Part shown: positions 14,856-24,205 of the stretch, piece after piece | Numbering within the stretch: the first letter of the stretch is position 1 | How the letters are laid out: each line of letters begins with the position of its first letter | Source: Cohnella kolymensis | GTDB taxonomy: Bacteria > Bacillota > Bacilli > Paenibacillales > Paenibacillaceae | Reading direction: 5' to 3' | NCBI RefSeq assembly: GCF_000829465.1 | Contig: NZ_JXAL01000020.1 | Location: forward strand, 1-61,216 | DNA: 61,216 nucleotides | The notes under the pieces: model-generated | What the model was told of the DNA's origin: nothing | Seen by the model: the letters and a program-made list of their open reading frames with translations, nothing else | Database searches by the model: none | Position numbers and translations under genes: made by a program

Positions 14856-17528
14856 TTATTTCGCCTCATACCAGTTGCTGCCCACACTCACATCCGCCAG
14901 CAGCGGTACATCCAGATCAAGCGCCGTCGCCATTTGTTCAGGGACGAGCTTCTTCATAATCTCCAATTCCTCTTCCGGCACTTCAAACACCAATTCATCG
15001 TGTACCTGCAGCAGCATGCGGCTCTTCAGGCCGTTCTCCCGTAGCGCTTTGTCCATCCGGATCATCGCAAGCTTGATGATATCCGCCGCGGTTCCCTGGA
15101 TCGGTGTGTTCATTGCGGTCCGTTCCGCGAACGAGCGCAGATTGAAATTGGAAGCGCGAATGTCCGGCAAGTACCTGCGGCGATCCAGCAATGTGGTCAC
15201 ATACCCGTCTTCCTTGGCTTTCGCCTTTATGGAATCCATATAATGACGTACACCCGGGAAGGCTTCAAAATATTGTTCGATAAAAGCAGCCGCTTCTTTA
15301 CGGGTGATATTCAGATTCTGCGAGAGTCCATAATCGCTTATGCCGTACACGATGCCGAAGTTAACGGCTTTGGCTTGGCGCCGCATGTTCGAATCCACCT
15401 GCTCGGCTTCCACGCCGAATACGTCCATTGCTGTTTTCGTGTGAATGTCCATTTCCTTAACGAACGCTTCTTTAAGACCTTCATCCCCGGAAATGTGCGC
15501 AAGCACCCGCAGCTCAATCTGCGAGTAGTCGGCCGCAAGGATCCGCCACCCCGGCTCGGAAGGCACGAACGCTTTGCGGATCTGACGGCCTTCCTCCAGC
15601 CGAATCGGGATATTCTGCAGATTGGGGAATTGGCTCGAAAGCCTTCCTGTAGCCGCGATCGTCTGACGGTAATACGTGTGAATTTTCCCGGTCTCCGGAC
15701 GAATTTCTTTAAGCAGTCCCTCAATATAGGTGGATTGCAGCTTCGTCAATTGACGGTAATGTAAAATGAGCCTTACGATCTCGTGGTAAGGTTCCAGCTT
15801 TTCGAGCACTTCCGCATCGGTGGAGTAGCCGGTTTTTGTTTTCTTTACGACCGGCAGGCCCAGCTTTTCAAAAAGCACCTCGCCCAACTGCTTGGGCGAT
15901 CCGATGTTGAACTCGAATCCGGCCAGCTCGTGAATCGCTTTGATCATTTCTTCTATGCGCCGTTGGAAATCCACGCCCAATTCTTTCAGGGCATCGGCGT
16001 TCACCGAGATTCCTTGCTTTTCCATCTCTGCAAGAACGCATGATAGAGGGTGCTCCAGCTCGTAATACAAGCGGTGCATACCGAGGTCTTCGAGCTCCTT
16101 CGACAGGTGCGGCTTCAGACGCCGAACGGCATCCGCTTTGGCTGCCAAATGCCGGGCCAGGTCCTCTGCAGCCGGAACGCGGAATTTAGCGCCCTTTCCA
16201 TAAACCGCTTCATCCGAAGCGATCCCGGCCAGCTGATGGCGCTGAAGTAATCCGTTTAGCGAAGGATCCGACTCCGTCGGATCGAGCAAATAAGCGGCAA
16301 GCTGCACATCAAAGGCTTGTCCCCTCAGGTCCACTCCGCATCTGGCCAGTACCAGCTCAGTCCAGTGCAGCTCATACCCGTATTTAGGAGCATCGCCGTC
16401 AGCCAACCAAGCTCTGAAGCGTTCGCCTTCAGGCGTGCATAGCAATTCAAAAGGAATGACAAAACACTGGCTGCCGGCGGCGACAGCGACTCCGATGCCT
16501 TGCGCTTGATGAGGGTTCTCACCGTGCGCTTCTACATACAAAGCTTCAGCGTCTGCCAATTTATCGTGCAGAGCGTCCCAGCCGGCCGTGTCCACCCTGA
16601 TCACTTCGTATTTTGCCGCCGCTTCCTCGATTTCCGCTTGTTCAACGCCTCCCGCCGCACTGAGGTCGAGCCGCTCGATAATGGACTTGAACTCAAGCTT
16701 GCGCAAAGCAGATACCAACTGGGCGGAGTCATAACCTTTCCATTCCACTTCATCCAGCGAATGCTGCAAAGGAACCTCACGGAAAATGGTCGCCAAGCGT
16801 TTGCTCATCCGTGCATCTTCACTGTGGGCTTCGATTTTTTCACGCATCTTGCCTGTCAGCTCGGAGGCATGATCCAGGACATTTTCCACCGTGCCGTACT
16901 CATGAAGAAGCTTTAACGCCGTCTTCTCGCCCACTCCCGGCACTCCGGGAATGTTGTCGCTCGCGTCACCCATAAGACCTTTCAAATCTATAATTTGCTC
17001 CGGCGTCAAGCCGTATTTCTCCCCGACCTGTTCCGGCGTATAACGCTCGACTTCACTTATGCCTTTGCGTGTAATCAGTACGGTGACCTGATCCGTGGCC
17101 AGCTGCAGCATATCCTTGTCGCCCGATACGACGACCGCGGTTTTCCCCTGCTCTTCCGCCACACGTGTGAATGTCCCGATGATATCGTCAGCCTCATATC
17201 CAGGCAGCTCGAATTGCGGAATCGAGAAAGCTTGCAAAAGCTCCTTCAAAAGCGGGAATTGTTCCGACATCTCGGGCGGTGTTTTTTGGCGGCCGCCTTT
17301 GTACTCCGCATAACCTTCGTGCCGGAAGGTCACCTTACCCGCATCAAATGCAACCATCACATGGCTTGGCTTTTCCTCGTCCAACACTCTGAGCAGCATC
17401 GTTGTGAAGCCCAGCACCGCATTCGTGTGCACCCCGCTGCTGTTCGTAAGCGGAGGCAGCGCGTAAAACGCGCGGTTAATAATACTATTGCCGTCGATCA
17501 ACAGCAGCTTACCCGATCCTTTGCCCAT
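14856..17528 (-). CDS. polA: DNA polymerase I
   Basis: 890 aa. N-terminal 5'-3' exonuclease (1-~290; LLIDGNSIINRAFYALPPL, PGYEADDIIGT, GDKDMLQLA, DASDNIPGVPGVGEKTA), a degenerate 3'-5' exonuclease (~315-480) and the family A polymerase domain (~490-890; ADYSQIELRVLAHISGD motif A, RRQAKAVNFGIVYG motif B, LLQVHDELVFE motif C). The proofreading site is lost: the metal-binding D-x-E is replaced by YVEAHG near 329, as in Bacillus polymerases. Works in Okazaki-fragment maturation and repair. mutM starts 32 bp later. Confidence 0.97.
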   Translation of the reverse strand: MGKGSGKLLLIDGNSIINRAFYALPPLTNSSGVHTNAVLGFTTMLLRVLDEEKPSHVMVAFDAGKVTFRHEGYAEYKGGRQKTPPEMSEQFPLLKELLQAFSIPQFELPGYEADDIIGTFTRVAEEQGKTAVVVSGDKDMLQLATDQVTVLITRKGISEVERYTPEQVGEKYGLTPEQIIDLKGLMGDASDNIPGVPGVGEKTALKLLHEYGTVENVLDHASELTGKMREKIEAHSEDARMSKRLATIFREVPLQHSLDEVEWKGYDSAQLVSALRKLEFKSIIERLDLSAAGGVEQAEIEEAAAKYEVIRVDTAGWDALHDKLADAEALYVEAHGENPHQAQGIGVAVAAGSQCFVIPFELLCTPEGERFRAWLADGDAPKYGYELHWTELVLARCGVDLRGQAFDVQLAAYLLDPTESDPSLNGLLQRHQLAGIASDEAVYGKGAKFRVPAAEDLARHLAAKADAVRRLKPHLSKELEDLGMHRLYYELEHPLSCVLAEMEKQGISVNADALKELGVDFQRRIEEMIKAIHELAGFEFNIGSPKQLGEVLFEKLGLPVVKKTKTGYSTDAEVLEKLEPYHEIVRLILHYRQLTKLQSTYIEGLLKEIRPETGKIHTYYRQTIAATGRLSSQFPNLQNIPIRLEEGRQIRKAFVPSEPGWRILAADYSQIELRVLAHISGDEGLKEAFVKEMDIHTKTAMDVFGVEAEQVDSNMRRQAKAVNFGIVYGISDYGLSQNLNITRKEAAAFIEQYFEAFPGVRHYMDSIKAKAKEDGYVTTLLDRRRYLPDIRASNFNLRSFAERTAMNTPIQGTAADIIKLAMIRMDKALRENGLKSRMLLQVHDELVFEVPEEELEIMKKLVPEQMATALDLDVPLLADVSVGSNWYEAK

Positions 17529-17618
17529 GAACTCACGCCCACCTCACCGACATTATCTATTCCCTAATGATAACATACAGGTTATATCGCCGCATCCCGC
17601 ATCGGGAGAGGCTTTCCA

Positions 17619-17648
17619 ATAAAAAAGGCTCACCCGTTGGGTAAGCCC
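17619..17648 (-). terminator. terminator of the pst-phoU operon
   Basis: Minus strand: GGCTTACCC-AAC-GGGTGAGCC followed by T6. Confidence 0.85.
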
Positions 17649-17669
17649 GCTGCCATCTCTATCCGAGGA

Positions 17670-18329
17670 CTACTGATTCAGCTCAGGACGCTTTCCCGTC
17701 ACCAAGTATACGACGCTTTCGCCGATGTTGGTCGCGTGGTCGGCAATTCGCTCGATATAACGGCCCACGAAACAAAGCAGCATACCTTGCGCAATCGTCT
17801 TGGTGTCATTGCTCATAATCGCCACCAAATCACGCAAGATTTGGGAGTACAGAGCGTCGACCTGGTCGTCGTCTTTCGCCATTTTGTAGGCAAGATCAAC
17901 ATTCTCGTCTACGTAAGACTGCAGCGATTCACGAATCATTATGGAGACCAAGGCTGCCAATCTCGGCAGATCCAGCAGAGGCTTGATCAACGCTTGCCCT
18001 TCCAGACGAAGCACGACCTTGGCAATGTCAACGGACAAATCGCCCATACGTTCCAAATCCGAGGAGATTTTGAAAGCGATCAGAATACGGCGCAAATCTT
18101 TGGCAACCGGCTGCTGTGTCGCGATCAGCCTTGTACCTATTTCCGTGATCGTTTCTTCCATTTGGTTCAGCTCCGTATCAGCCGCTACAATACGCTTGGC
18201 CTCTTCCACGTCCACATTTTTCAGTGCCTCTATGGATCCCGTGAGGGCCTTTTCTACTGTGTCACCCATCTCGGTAAGTCTTTGCGCAATCTCATCCAAA
18301 GCCTGATCGAATTCTAAACGTTTAACCAT
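17670..18329 (-). CDS. phoU: phosphate signalling protein PhoU
   Basis: 219 aa from ATG 18329 (GGAGAGG upstream; the ORF extends 35 codons further without support). Two PhoU three-helix repeats: first ~10-90 with ETITEIGTRLIATQQPVAKDLRRI, second ~115-205 with LYSQILRDLVAIM and YIERIADHATNIGESV. The E/DxxxD metal-binding residues occur in both halves. Links Pst to PhoR to turn the Pho response off in phosphate excess (family knowledge). Last gene of the pst operon. Confidence 0.93.
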   Translation of the reverse strand: MVKRLEFDQALDEIAQRLTEMGDTVEKALTGSIEALKNVDVEEAKRIVAADTELNQMEETITEIGTRLIATQQPVAKDLRRILIAFKISSDLERMGDLSVDIAKVVLRLEGQALIKPLLDLPRLAALVSIMIRESLQSYVDENVDLAYKMAKDDDQVDALYSQILRDLVAIMSNDTKTIAQGMLLCFVGRYIERIADHATNIGESVVYLVTGKRPELNQ

Positions 18330-18351
18330 AGTGAACCATCCTCTCCCGATA

Positions 18352-19107
18352 TCAACCGAATCGGCCGCTAATATAATCTTCCGTACGTTTGTCAGTCGGA
18401 TTGGAGAACAATTGCTTCGTCTCCGAGTATTCAACGACTTCCCCGCCTAGGAAAAACACGGTTTGCTGAGAAACCCGGGCAGCTTGGTGCATGTTGTGCG
18501 TGACCATGACAATGGTATAACGGTTTTTGAGCTCTTGAACCAGCTCTTCGATTTTTAAAGTCGAGATGGGATCGAGTGCGGAAGTGGATTCATCCATCAG
18601 CAGAATATCCGGCTCTACGGCCAACGCCCGCGCGATGCATAGCCGCTGCTGCTGCCCGCCTGACATGCTCAGCGCCGAGCGCTTCAGATGATCCTTCACT
18701 TCATGCCAAAGCACCGCGGAACGCAAACTTTTTTCCACAATCTCGTCAAGCCTTTTTCGGTCTGTTATCCCGTGCAGCCGGGGACCGTAGGCGACGTTGT
18801 CATAGATCGATTTGGGAAAAGGGTTGGCTTGCTGGAACACCATTCCGACTCTTTTGCGCAGAGTTTCCACATCCACATCGTTAGAATAAATGCTCCTGCC
18901 GGCGATGGAGACGGTGCCCTCAACGCGCGTTCCCGGAATCATGTCGTTCATCCGGTTCAGCGTCCTCAGCAGAGTGGATTTACCGCAGCCGGACGGCCCG
19001 ATGAAAGCGGTGATCGCTTTTTCCGGTATTTCCAGCGATATGTTACGAAGAGCCTGGAACTCGCCGTAATAGAGGTTTAAATCTTTAATCTCGATAATGG
19101 AGTTCAA
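18352..19107 (-). CDS. pstB: phosphate ABC transporter ATP-binding protein PstB (distal copy)
   Basis: 251 aa ABC ATPase: Walker [10 protein letters not shown] (~34-42), Q-loop VFQQANPF, signature [17 protein letters not shown] (~147-163), Walker [15 protein letters not shown]-switch [13 protein letters not shown]. It powers phosphate import through PstC/PstA. One of two adjacent pstB genes, as in Bacillus. Note that Walker B reads DEST rather than DEPT, with the catalytic Glu kept. Confidence 0.94.
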   Translation of the reverse strand: MNSIIEIKDLNLYYGEFQALRNISLEIPEKAITAFIGPSGCGKSTLLRTLNRMNDMIPGTRVEGTVSIAGRSIYSNDVDVETLRKRVGMVFQQANPFPKSIYDNVAYGPRLHGITDRKRLDEIVEKSLRSAVLWHEVKDHLKRSALSMSGGQQQRLCIARALAVEPDILLMDESTSALDPISTLKIEELVQELKNRYTIVMVTHNMHQAARVSQQTVFFLGGEVVEYSETKQLFSNPTDKRTEDYISGRFG

Positions 19108-19149
19108 GTTCGCATCCCCTTAATATATAGCGATATGATATTGCGGCAT

Positions 19150-19908
19150 TCAACCGAACCGGCCGGAAATGTAATCGCTCGTTTCCGCTTTTTGCGGGTT
19201 CGTGAACATTTTATCCGTCGCATCGTATTCCACCAGTTCACCTAACAGGAAGAATGCCGTCTTTTGTGATACCCGGGCTGCTTGATACATGTTGTGCGTT
19301 ACGATAATGATGCAGTAATCCTGCTTGAGTTCGCCGATCAGTTCTTCAATTTTAGCCGTCGACACCGGGTCCAGAGCAGAAGCCGGTTCATCCATAAGAA
19401 TAATATCAGGCTGAACGGCAATCGATCGGGCTATGCACAGCCGCTGCTGCTGACCTCCGGATAGCGTCAGCGCCGAGTGATGCAGCCGGTCTTTGGTCTC
19501 GTCCCATAACGCCGCGCGCGTGAGCGATTCCTCCACAATCTGATCCAGCTGCTTCTTGTTCTTCACCCCGTGGTAACGCGGTCCGAAGGCGATATTCTCA
19601 TAGATCGATTTGTGAAAAGGATTCGGGCGCTGCCACACCATTCCGATCTTCTGACGCAGTGAGACAACGTCCGTCGACGGGCTGTTTATATCATCCTCTT
19701 TAATCCAGATTTCTCCGGTAACCTTCGAGGTCGGGATCAGGTCGTTCATCCGGTTCAAGCTTCTTAGAAAAGTCGATTTACCGCAGCCGGAGGGCCCGAT
19801 CAAAGCCGTCACCTGTTTAGCTGCAAAATCGAGCGACACATTTTTCACGGCCGGCCTGTCGCTATAATAAACGCTTAGATTTTTTACGGACAATCCGATT
19901 TCGTCCAT
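19150..19908 (-). CDS. pstB: phosphate ABC transporter ATP-binding protein PstB (proximal copy)
   Basis: 252 aa. Same motifs as its neighbour: Walker [11 protein letters not shown]-loop VWQRPNPF, signature [17 protein letters not shown], Walker [14 protein letters not shown], switch [13 protein letters not shown]. The two copies are similar along their length and end with the same DYISGRFG tail, showing tandem duplication. Whether the transporter uses a homodimer or a mixed pair is not visible. It starts 13 bp after pstA. Confidence 0.94.
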   Translation of the reverse strand: MDEIGLSVKNLSVYYSDRPAVKNVSLDFAAKQVTALIGPSGCGKSTFLRSLNRMNDLIPTSKVTGEIWIKEDDINSPSTDVVSLRQKIGMVWQRPNPFHKSIYENIAFGPRYHGVKNKKQLDQIVEESLTRAALWDETKDRLHHSALTLSGGQQQRLCIARSIAVQPDIILMDEPASALDPVSTAKIEELIGELKQDYCIIIVTHNMYQAARVSQKTAFFLLGELVEYDATDKMFTNPQKAETSDYISGRFG

Positions 19909-19921
19909 TCAGGCAAGCCTC

Positions 19922-20809
19922 CTATTTGATTGCAGTAAATTTGCGGTACATATATCGTCCAAGCCATCTGGCCACGAGGTTAAATAAAAGCACCGTTAAA
20001 ATGAGGACCGCGGAAGCACCGGCTGCGATCTCCGGAGCATCCGGAGCGAGTCCTTCCGAGTTTATTTTCCATATATGAACCGCCAATGTTTCCGCAGGCC
20101 TGAATGGATTTAGCGGAGAAACATCGTGAAGCGGATTCCAATCAGAGAAGTCAAGGCGGGGCGAGCTCATTCCCGCTGTGAAAAGCAGTGCCGCAGCTTC
20201 ACCGAATACACGGCCGGCAGCCAGGATCGTGCCTGTAAGAATAACGGGAATCGCGATCGGCAGCATAACCGAAGTGATTGTTTTCCATTTCGTCAGCCCT
20301 AGAGCCAAACTGGCTTCCTTCTGCGCTTGAGGCACACTTCTTAACCCTTGTTCGGTAATACGCACCATCAACGGCAGGTTGAACACAGTCAGCGCCAGTG
20401 CCCCGGAGAATAAAGAAAAGCCGAATTCGAATAAGTTAACGAAAATAAGAAGGCCGAACAGGCCGACCACGATGGAAGGGAAAGAAGACAGTACTTCCAC
20501 GACCAAACGGATGAAGGCCGTCACTCGATTCACCGGCGCATACTCACTCATATAAATTCCTGCACCTAGTCCAAGCGGAATTGTTATCAGCATTGTCAGA
20601 ACCAGCAGGAACAGCGAGTTAAAAAGCTGAGGACCTATGCCCCCGCCCGCACGGATCGTTTCCGGAGCGGAAGTGAGGAAGTCGAAGCTGATGTGTCCCA
20701 GACCGCGCACGAGAATGTAACCCAGCAGTCCAATTAACAAGAGGACAATAAACGCCGCTACAGCGATAATGACGGCTGTTGCGATTTTGTCCGCCGTTTT
20801 CGCATTCAT
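19922..20809 (-). CDS. pstA: phosphate ABC transporter permease PstA
   Basis: 295 aa from ATG 20809, which overlaps the pstC stop by 4 bp (translational coupling). Six membrane helices; the ABC permease EAA loop is EQGLRSVPQAQKEASLALGLTKWKTI (~170-195). Conserved TIPLGLGAGIYMSEYAP and LNLPLMVRITEQ-type segments identify PstA. Pairs with PstC to form the channel. Confidence 0.94.
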   Translation of the reverse strand: MNAKTADKIATAVIIAVAAFIVLLLIGLLGYILVRGLGHISFDFLTSAPETIRAGGGIGPQLFNSLFLLVLTMLITIPLGLGAGIYMSEYAPVNRVTAFIRLVVEVLSSFPSIVVGLFGLLIFVNLFEFGFSLFSGALALTVFNLPLMVRITEQGLRSVPQAQKEASLALGLTKWKTITSVMLPIAIPVILTGTILAAGRVFGEAAALLFTAGMSSPRLDFSDWNPLHDVSPLNPFRPAETLAVHIWKINSEGLAPDAPEIAAGASAVLILTVLLFNLVARWLGRYMYRKFTAIK

Positions 20810-21708
20810 ATTTTTGATCTCCCTTCCAGCCAACGGACGATGAACACGAAAATGAAAGTCATGAGCATAAGTATCAGTGCTAACGACCACAAAGCGTTGT
20901 TATGAACCGATCCCATAGCCGTGTTCCCCATGCTCAGCGTGATCGCGCTGGTGAGAGTAGATGTGGATTCGAACAACGACCTCGGGATGTGCGGTGCGTT
21001 ACCGATGACCATCTGGACGGCAAGCGCTTCGCCGAAGGCCCGCGCAATGCCCAGCACGATTCCAGTCAGCAATGCCGGAAGAGTGGTCGGAAGTACAATT
21101 CGGGATATGGTTTGCCAACGGGTTGAGCCAAGCGCGTACGAGCCTTCTTTCAGCCCCGACGGCAGACCGGCCAGCGCATCCGTTGCTATTGTCGTAATTG
21201 TAGGAAGGATCATAATTGAAAGTACAAGAGCCCCGGCTGCAATACCAAGTCCTTGACCGGGGAAAATGTCGCGGAACAGCGGGACGATTACCGATAAACC
21301 TACGAAACCGTATACGACTGAAGGAATTCCCGCCAACAATTCGATTACCGGCTGCAAATACTTTCGCCCGAATCTCGGAGCAATCTCAACCATGAACACA
21401 GCGGCGCAAAAACCGAGCGGAGCAGAGATCAGCGCAGCCAGAATCGATGTGCTGAATGAACCGAATATGAACGGCAGTGCACCGAAAACAGCCGGTTCCC
21501 CTTCCGGATTCCATTTGATGCCGGTAAGCAGCTCAAGAACGTTAACACCATCGCCAAAAAACGTAGTAAGCCCCCTGGACGCAACAAAATAGACCATCGA
21601 AAATATGGTCGCAACAAGCAGGAAAATACAGAGCAGCGTATAAACCCTGCCTACCCATTCTTCTGTTACGTGCGGCTTCGCCTTTTGTCTCTCGAATGAC
21701 TGAGCCAT
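20806..21708 (-). CDS. pstC: phosphate ABC transporter permease PstC
   Basis: 300 aa, six membrane helices. PstC-type features: VNVLELLTGIKWNPEGEPAVFGALPF periplasm-facing segment (~45-70), SAPLGFCAAVFMVEIAPR, PSVVYGFVGLSVIVPLFR and the EAA loop LAGLPSGLKEGSYALGSTRWQTI (~178-200). Forms the channel with PstA. Second gene of the operon, 90 bp after pstS. Confidence 0.94.
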   Translation of the reverse strand: MAQSFERQKAKPHVTEEWVGRVYTLLCIFLLVATIFSMVYFVASRGLTTFFGDGVNVLELLTGIKWNPEGEPAVFGALPFIFGSFSTSILAALISAPLGFCAAVFMVEIAPRFGRKYLQPVIELLAGIPSVVYGFVGLSVIVPLFRDIFPGQGLGIAAGALVLSIMILPTITTIATDALAGLPSGLKEGSYALGSTRWQTISRIVLPTTLPALLTGIVLGIARAFGEALAVQMVIGNAPHIPRSLFESTSTLTSAITLSMGNTAMGSVHNNALWSLALILMLMTFIFVFIVRWLEGRSKI

Positions 21709-21798
21709 AGAACTCTCCCTTTATACAGCCAATCAAGAGGCAGTCAAATTCCTGCCTCTTGATCGACACTTAATTATGAAGTTATTACCCGTATCGTT

Positions 21799-22716
21799 TT
21801 ATTTCGAAATGTTGCCTTCTGCGTCGCGTTTAACTTGCATTTTGTTTGCAGAGATGTAGCCGAGTTCAACAACGTCTCCGTTTTGAACATCGTCGCTCAT
21901 CATGTAATCAAGGAAAGCTTTAGTTGCCGCATCCGGCTCGCCTTTCGTGTACATGTGCTCGTATGCCCAAACCGGATAGGTTCCGTTAATAATATTTTCT
22001 TCTTTTGCTTCTACGCCTTCATACTTAACGGTTTTAACGGAGTCGTCCAGGTAGGACAAAGCAAGGTAACCGATCGCGCCCGGAGTTTCTTTAACAAGCT
22101 TCTTAACTGTACCTGAGGAATCTTCTTGAATCGAACCTTGAAGGTCTTCCGTTTTCTCGCCAAGAGCGTACTTCTCGAATGTAGCACGAGTACCGGAGCT
22201 CTTAGGACGGTTAACAATTTGAATCTTTTCATCTTTACCGCCAACGTCTTTCCAGTTGGTTACTTTACCGGTGAAGATATCGATAAGCTGCTGTTTTGTT
22301 AAGTTATCAACCGTAACTTCAGGGTTTACGACAGCTGCGATGCCAACAACCGCAACTTGGTGATCGACAAGGCCTTTCGCTTTGTCAGCGTCAAGCTTTT
22401 CTTCAGCGAATACATCGGAGTTACCGATCGTCGCTTGGCCTTCAGCTACTTGAGTCAGCCCTTGACCGCTGCCGCCGCCTTGAACTTGAATCGAAATGCC
22501 TGAATTTTTATCCATGAACTTCTTGGAAGCTTGATCTACAAGTGGTTGCAGCGCGGAAGAACCCGCCGCAAGAATGGAACCTTTTACGTCTCCGCCTGGA
22601 GCTGCGCTGCCCGTTGGGCTTGCACCGTTGTCGTTCCCGCCGTTGTTGTCTTTACCGCAAGCAGCGAGCGCAAATGTCAGCACCAACGCCATGATCAAAA
22701 CTACTGTCTTCTTCAT
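21799..22716 (-). CDS. pstS: phosphate-binding lipoprotein PstS
   Basis: 305 aa. Lipoprotein signal with lipobox LAAC at about 17-20, then a Gly/Asn-rich linker and a type II periplasmic-binding fold. Phosphate-contact loops visible: AAGSSALQPL, GGGSGQG and RPKSSGTRATFEKY (the last typical of PstS). It delivers phosphate to PstC/PstA. The ORF extends to an ATG at 22770, but that lies in the -10 box of the Pho promoter, so 22716 is the start. Induced by PhoP through the Pho box at 22784-22822. Confidence 0.95.
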   Translation of the reverse strand: MKKTVVLIMALVLTFALAACGKDNNGGNDNGASPTGSAAPGGDVKGSILAAGSSALQPLVDQASKKFMDKNSGISIQVQGGGSGQGLTQVAEGQATIGNSDVFAEEKLDADKAKGLVDHQVAVVGIAAVVNPEVTVDNLTKQQLIDIFTGKVTNWKDVGGKDEKIQIVNRPKSSGTRATFEKYALGEKTEDLQGSIQEDSSGTVKKLVKETPGAIGYLALSYLDDSVKTVKYEGVEAKEENIINGTYPVWAYEHMYTKGEPDAATKAFLDYMMSDDVQNGDVVELGYISANKMQVKRDAEGNISK

Positions 22717-22768
22717 TTCTTTGTGGTTCCCCTTCCAGCTCTCTTTTATTTTTGTGCTTACAGGATTC

Positions 22769-22774
22769 ATTGTA
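22769..22774 (-). promoter_or_regulatory. -10 element of the pst promoter
   Basis: Minus-strand TACAAT, 9 bp downstream of the last Pho-box repeat, the arrangement seen in PhoP-activated Bacillus promoters where the Pho box replaces the -35. Confidence 0.7.
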
Positions 22775-22783
22775 GAAGCTTGT

Positions 22784-22822
22784 CGTTAAACTGATGTTTT
22801 CGTTTTGTTAACTGAGTGTAAA
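22784..22822 (-). promoter_or_regulatory. Pho box (PhoP binding site) of the pst operon
   Basis: Four TTNACA-type hexamers with exact 11-bp spacing on the minus strand: TTTACA (22817), TTAACA (22806), AAAACA (22795), TTAACG (22784). Consensus TT(A/T/C)ACA direct repeats bind PhoP-P dimers. Confidence 0.88.
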
Positions 22823-22884
22823 ATAATTCGCGGAAGCTTTTCCTATAATCTCCAAATGAATCGGCATTATTCCTCAGGCCGTGA

Positions 22885-23985
22885 TTAGACACGGACAGCG
22901 TAAGTCTCATTCATTTGAGCAGCGAGTTTATGAAATTCCCTCTTTATTTGATTGGTCGTTTCCCTTGCTTCATTAGAAGCAAGGATGAGACGCGCAGCCG
23001 CTTCATCATTTTGCGCCGAAGAGCTCCATAGCTGCGCAAATAGATTTTCCGTTTGCCTGACCTGGATAAACCCTTCATCCGCACCTGTCTTCCCCGCCGT
23101 CACCAGAGAGGCGGCATCTTTCACCGCTTCCCTCATCGAGCTGAGCAAACGTGTAATTTGCGCCGCCGATTGTTTGGTCTGATCGGCCAATCCGCGGATT
23201 TCGCCGGCGACGACACCAAAGCCGCTTCCGCTAAGGCCGGCGCGCGCCGCTTCAATCGATGCGTTAATCGCGAGCAGATTGCATTGCTCGGCCAGCTCGG
23301 CAATTAGCCGGATAATCCCGTCAGCTTGCGAAGTGCGCCCTGTCAACTCCTCCATTGCTTGTTGCTGCCTATCCGCTGTTTCCGACCACATTGTAAACAG
23401 CTGAAGCATCCTCTCAAGCTCGTTTCTTCCTTGCTCGGTGAACTCCGCAATCCGATCGCTGCATACCTGGGTGTCGACCGTTGCTTCAACAACTTTTTCG
23501 ACAGATTGGTTAATGCTGCCGATCATCGATTCGGTATCCCGGATTGTCCTCATTTGCCGGCTGACCGCAGTCCTCTGCATGAGGCGGGATACGTTGAGCA
23601 GATCGTTCACCGTCAGAACACCGGCAAACTTGCCTCGATCAGTCAGGATAACGGCGTCGTAAAAACTTTCCTCTTCACGAGACAGCGCCCTGTCGATTAA
23701 CTCCTGAGCATCAATGTCTCTTTCAGCGGTGAAAGGCTGCATGTCCATAATGGCGGTAACGGGTTTATTCGCATACAGCGACATCCCGTAAAGGGAGCCC
23801 AGCATACGAAAAAATCTGCCCCTCATGATCAACCCGGAAGGATGACGGGAATCATCACAGACGACAACGCACTCCAGCTCCTTTTTCACACGAAACAAGG
23901 ACACCAGATCCTCACACATTTGATTCGGGGAAATGACCGGGCAGCTTCTGGCCCAATACCCTACGATAACCTGATCTTTCACCAT
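22885..23985 (-). CDS. soluble chemoreceptor-like protein with CBS pair
   Basis: 366 aa from ATG 23985. Residues ~10-140 form two CBS-like modules (CPVISPNQMCEDLVSLFR; DAVILTDRGKFAGVLTVNDLL). The rest is a long coiled coil with the methyl-accepting signalling hairpin (CNLLAINASIEAARAG...GVVAGEIRGLADQTKQSA, ~240-280). No membrane segment, so it senses a cytoplasmic ligand, perhaps an adenine nucleotide through CBS (inference). It sits just upstream of the pst operon in the same direction, ~60 bp before the Pho box. Its output could be chemotaxis or another CheA-linked function. Confidence 0.85.
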   Translation of the reverse strand: MVKDQVIVGYWARSCPVISPNQMCEDLVSLFRVKKELECVVVCDDSRHPSGLIMRGRFFRMLGSLYGMSLYANKPVTAIMDMQPFTAERDIDAQELIDRALSREEESFYDAVILTDRGKFAGVLTVNDLLNVSRLMQRTAVSRQMRTIRDTESMIGSINQSVEKVVEATVDTQVCSDRIAEFTEQGRNELERMLQLFTMWSETADRQQQAMEELTGRTSQADGIIRLIAELAEQCNLLAINASIEAARAGLSGSGFGVVAGEIRGLADQTKQSAAQITRLLSSMREAVKDAASLVTAGKTGADEGFIQVRQTENLFAQLWSSSAQNDEAAARLILASNEARETTNQIKREFHKLAAQMNETYAVRV

Positions 23986-24165
23986 ATGAAGGCCTCGACT
24001 TTTATGTAGATAATTACAAAGAAAAGCATAATGTCTTAGTGTTAGTGGAATGTGATTTAAAATAGCGTGATTTGTAAATGTGTTGAACAACTGTCTGCCG
24101 ATCTCTCCTTCCGGCGCAGAATCGATATATGCACTTAACTCAGGTCAGCAAAAAACGGTGCATAC

Positions 24166-24194
24166 AAAAAAGCCCCGGGATTTCCGGGGCTTAC
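24166..24194 (-). terminator. terminator of the Gfo/Idh operon
   Basis: Minus strand: AAGCCCCGGA with TCCCGGGGCTT, then T6. Confidence 0.85.
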
Positions 24195-24205
24195 TACAGT
24201 CCAAC

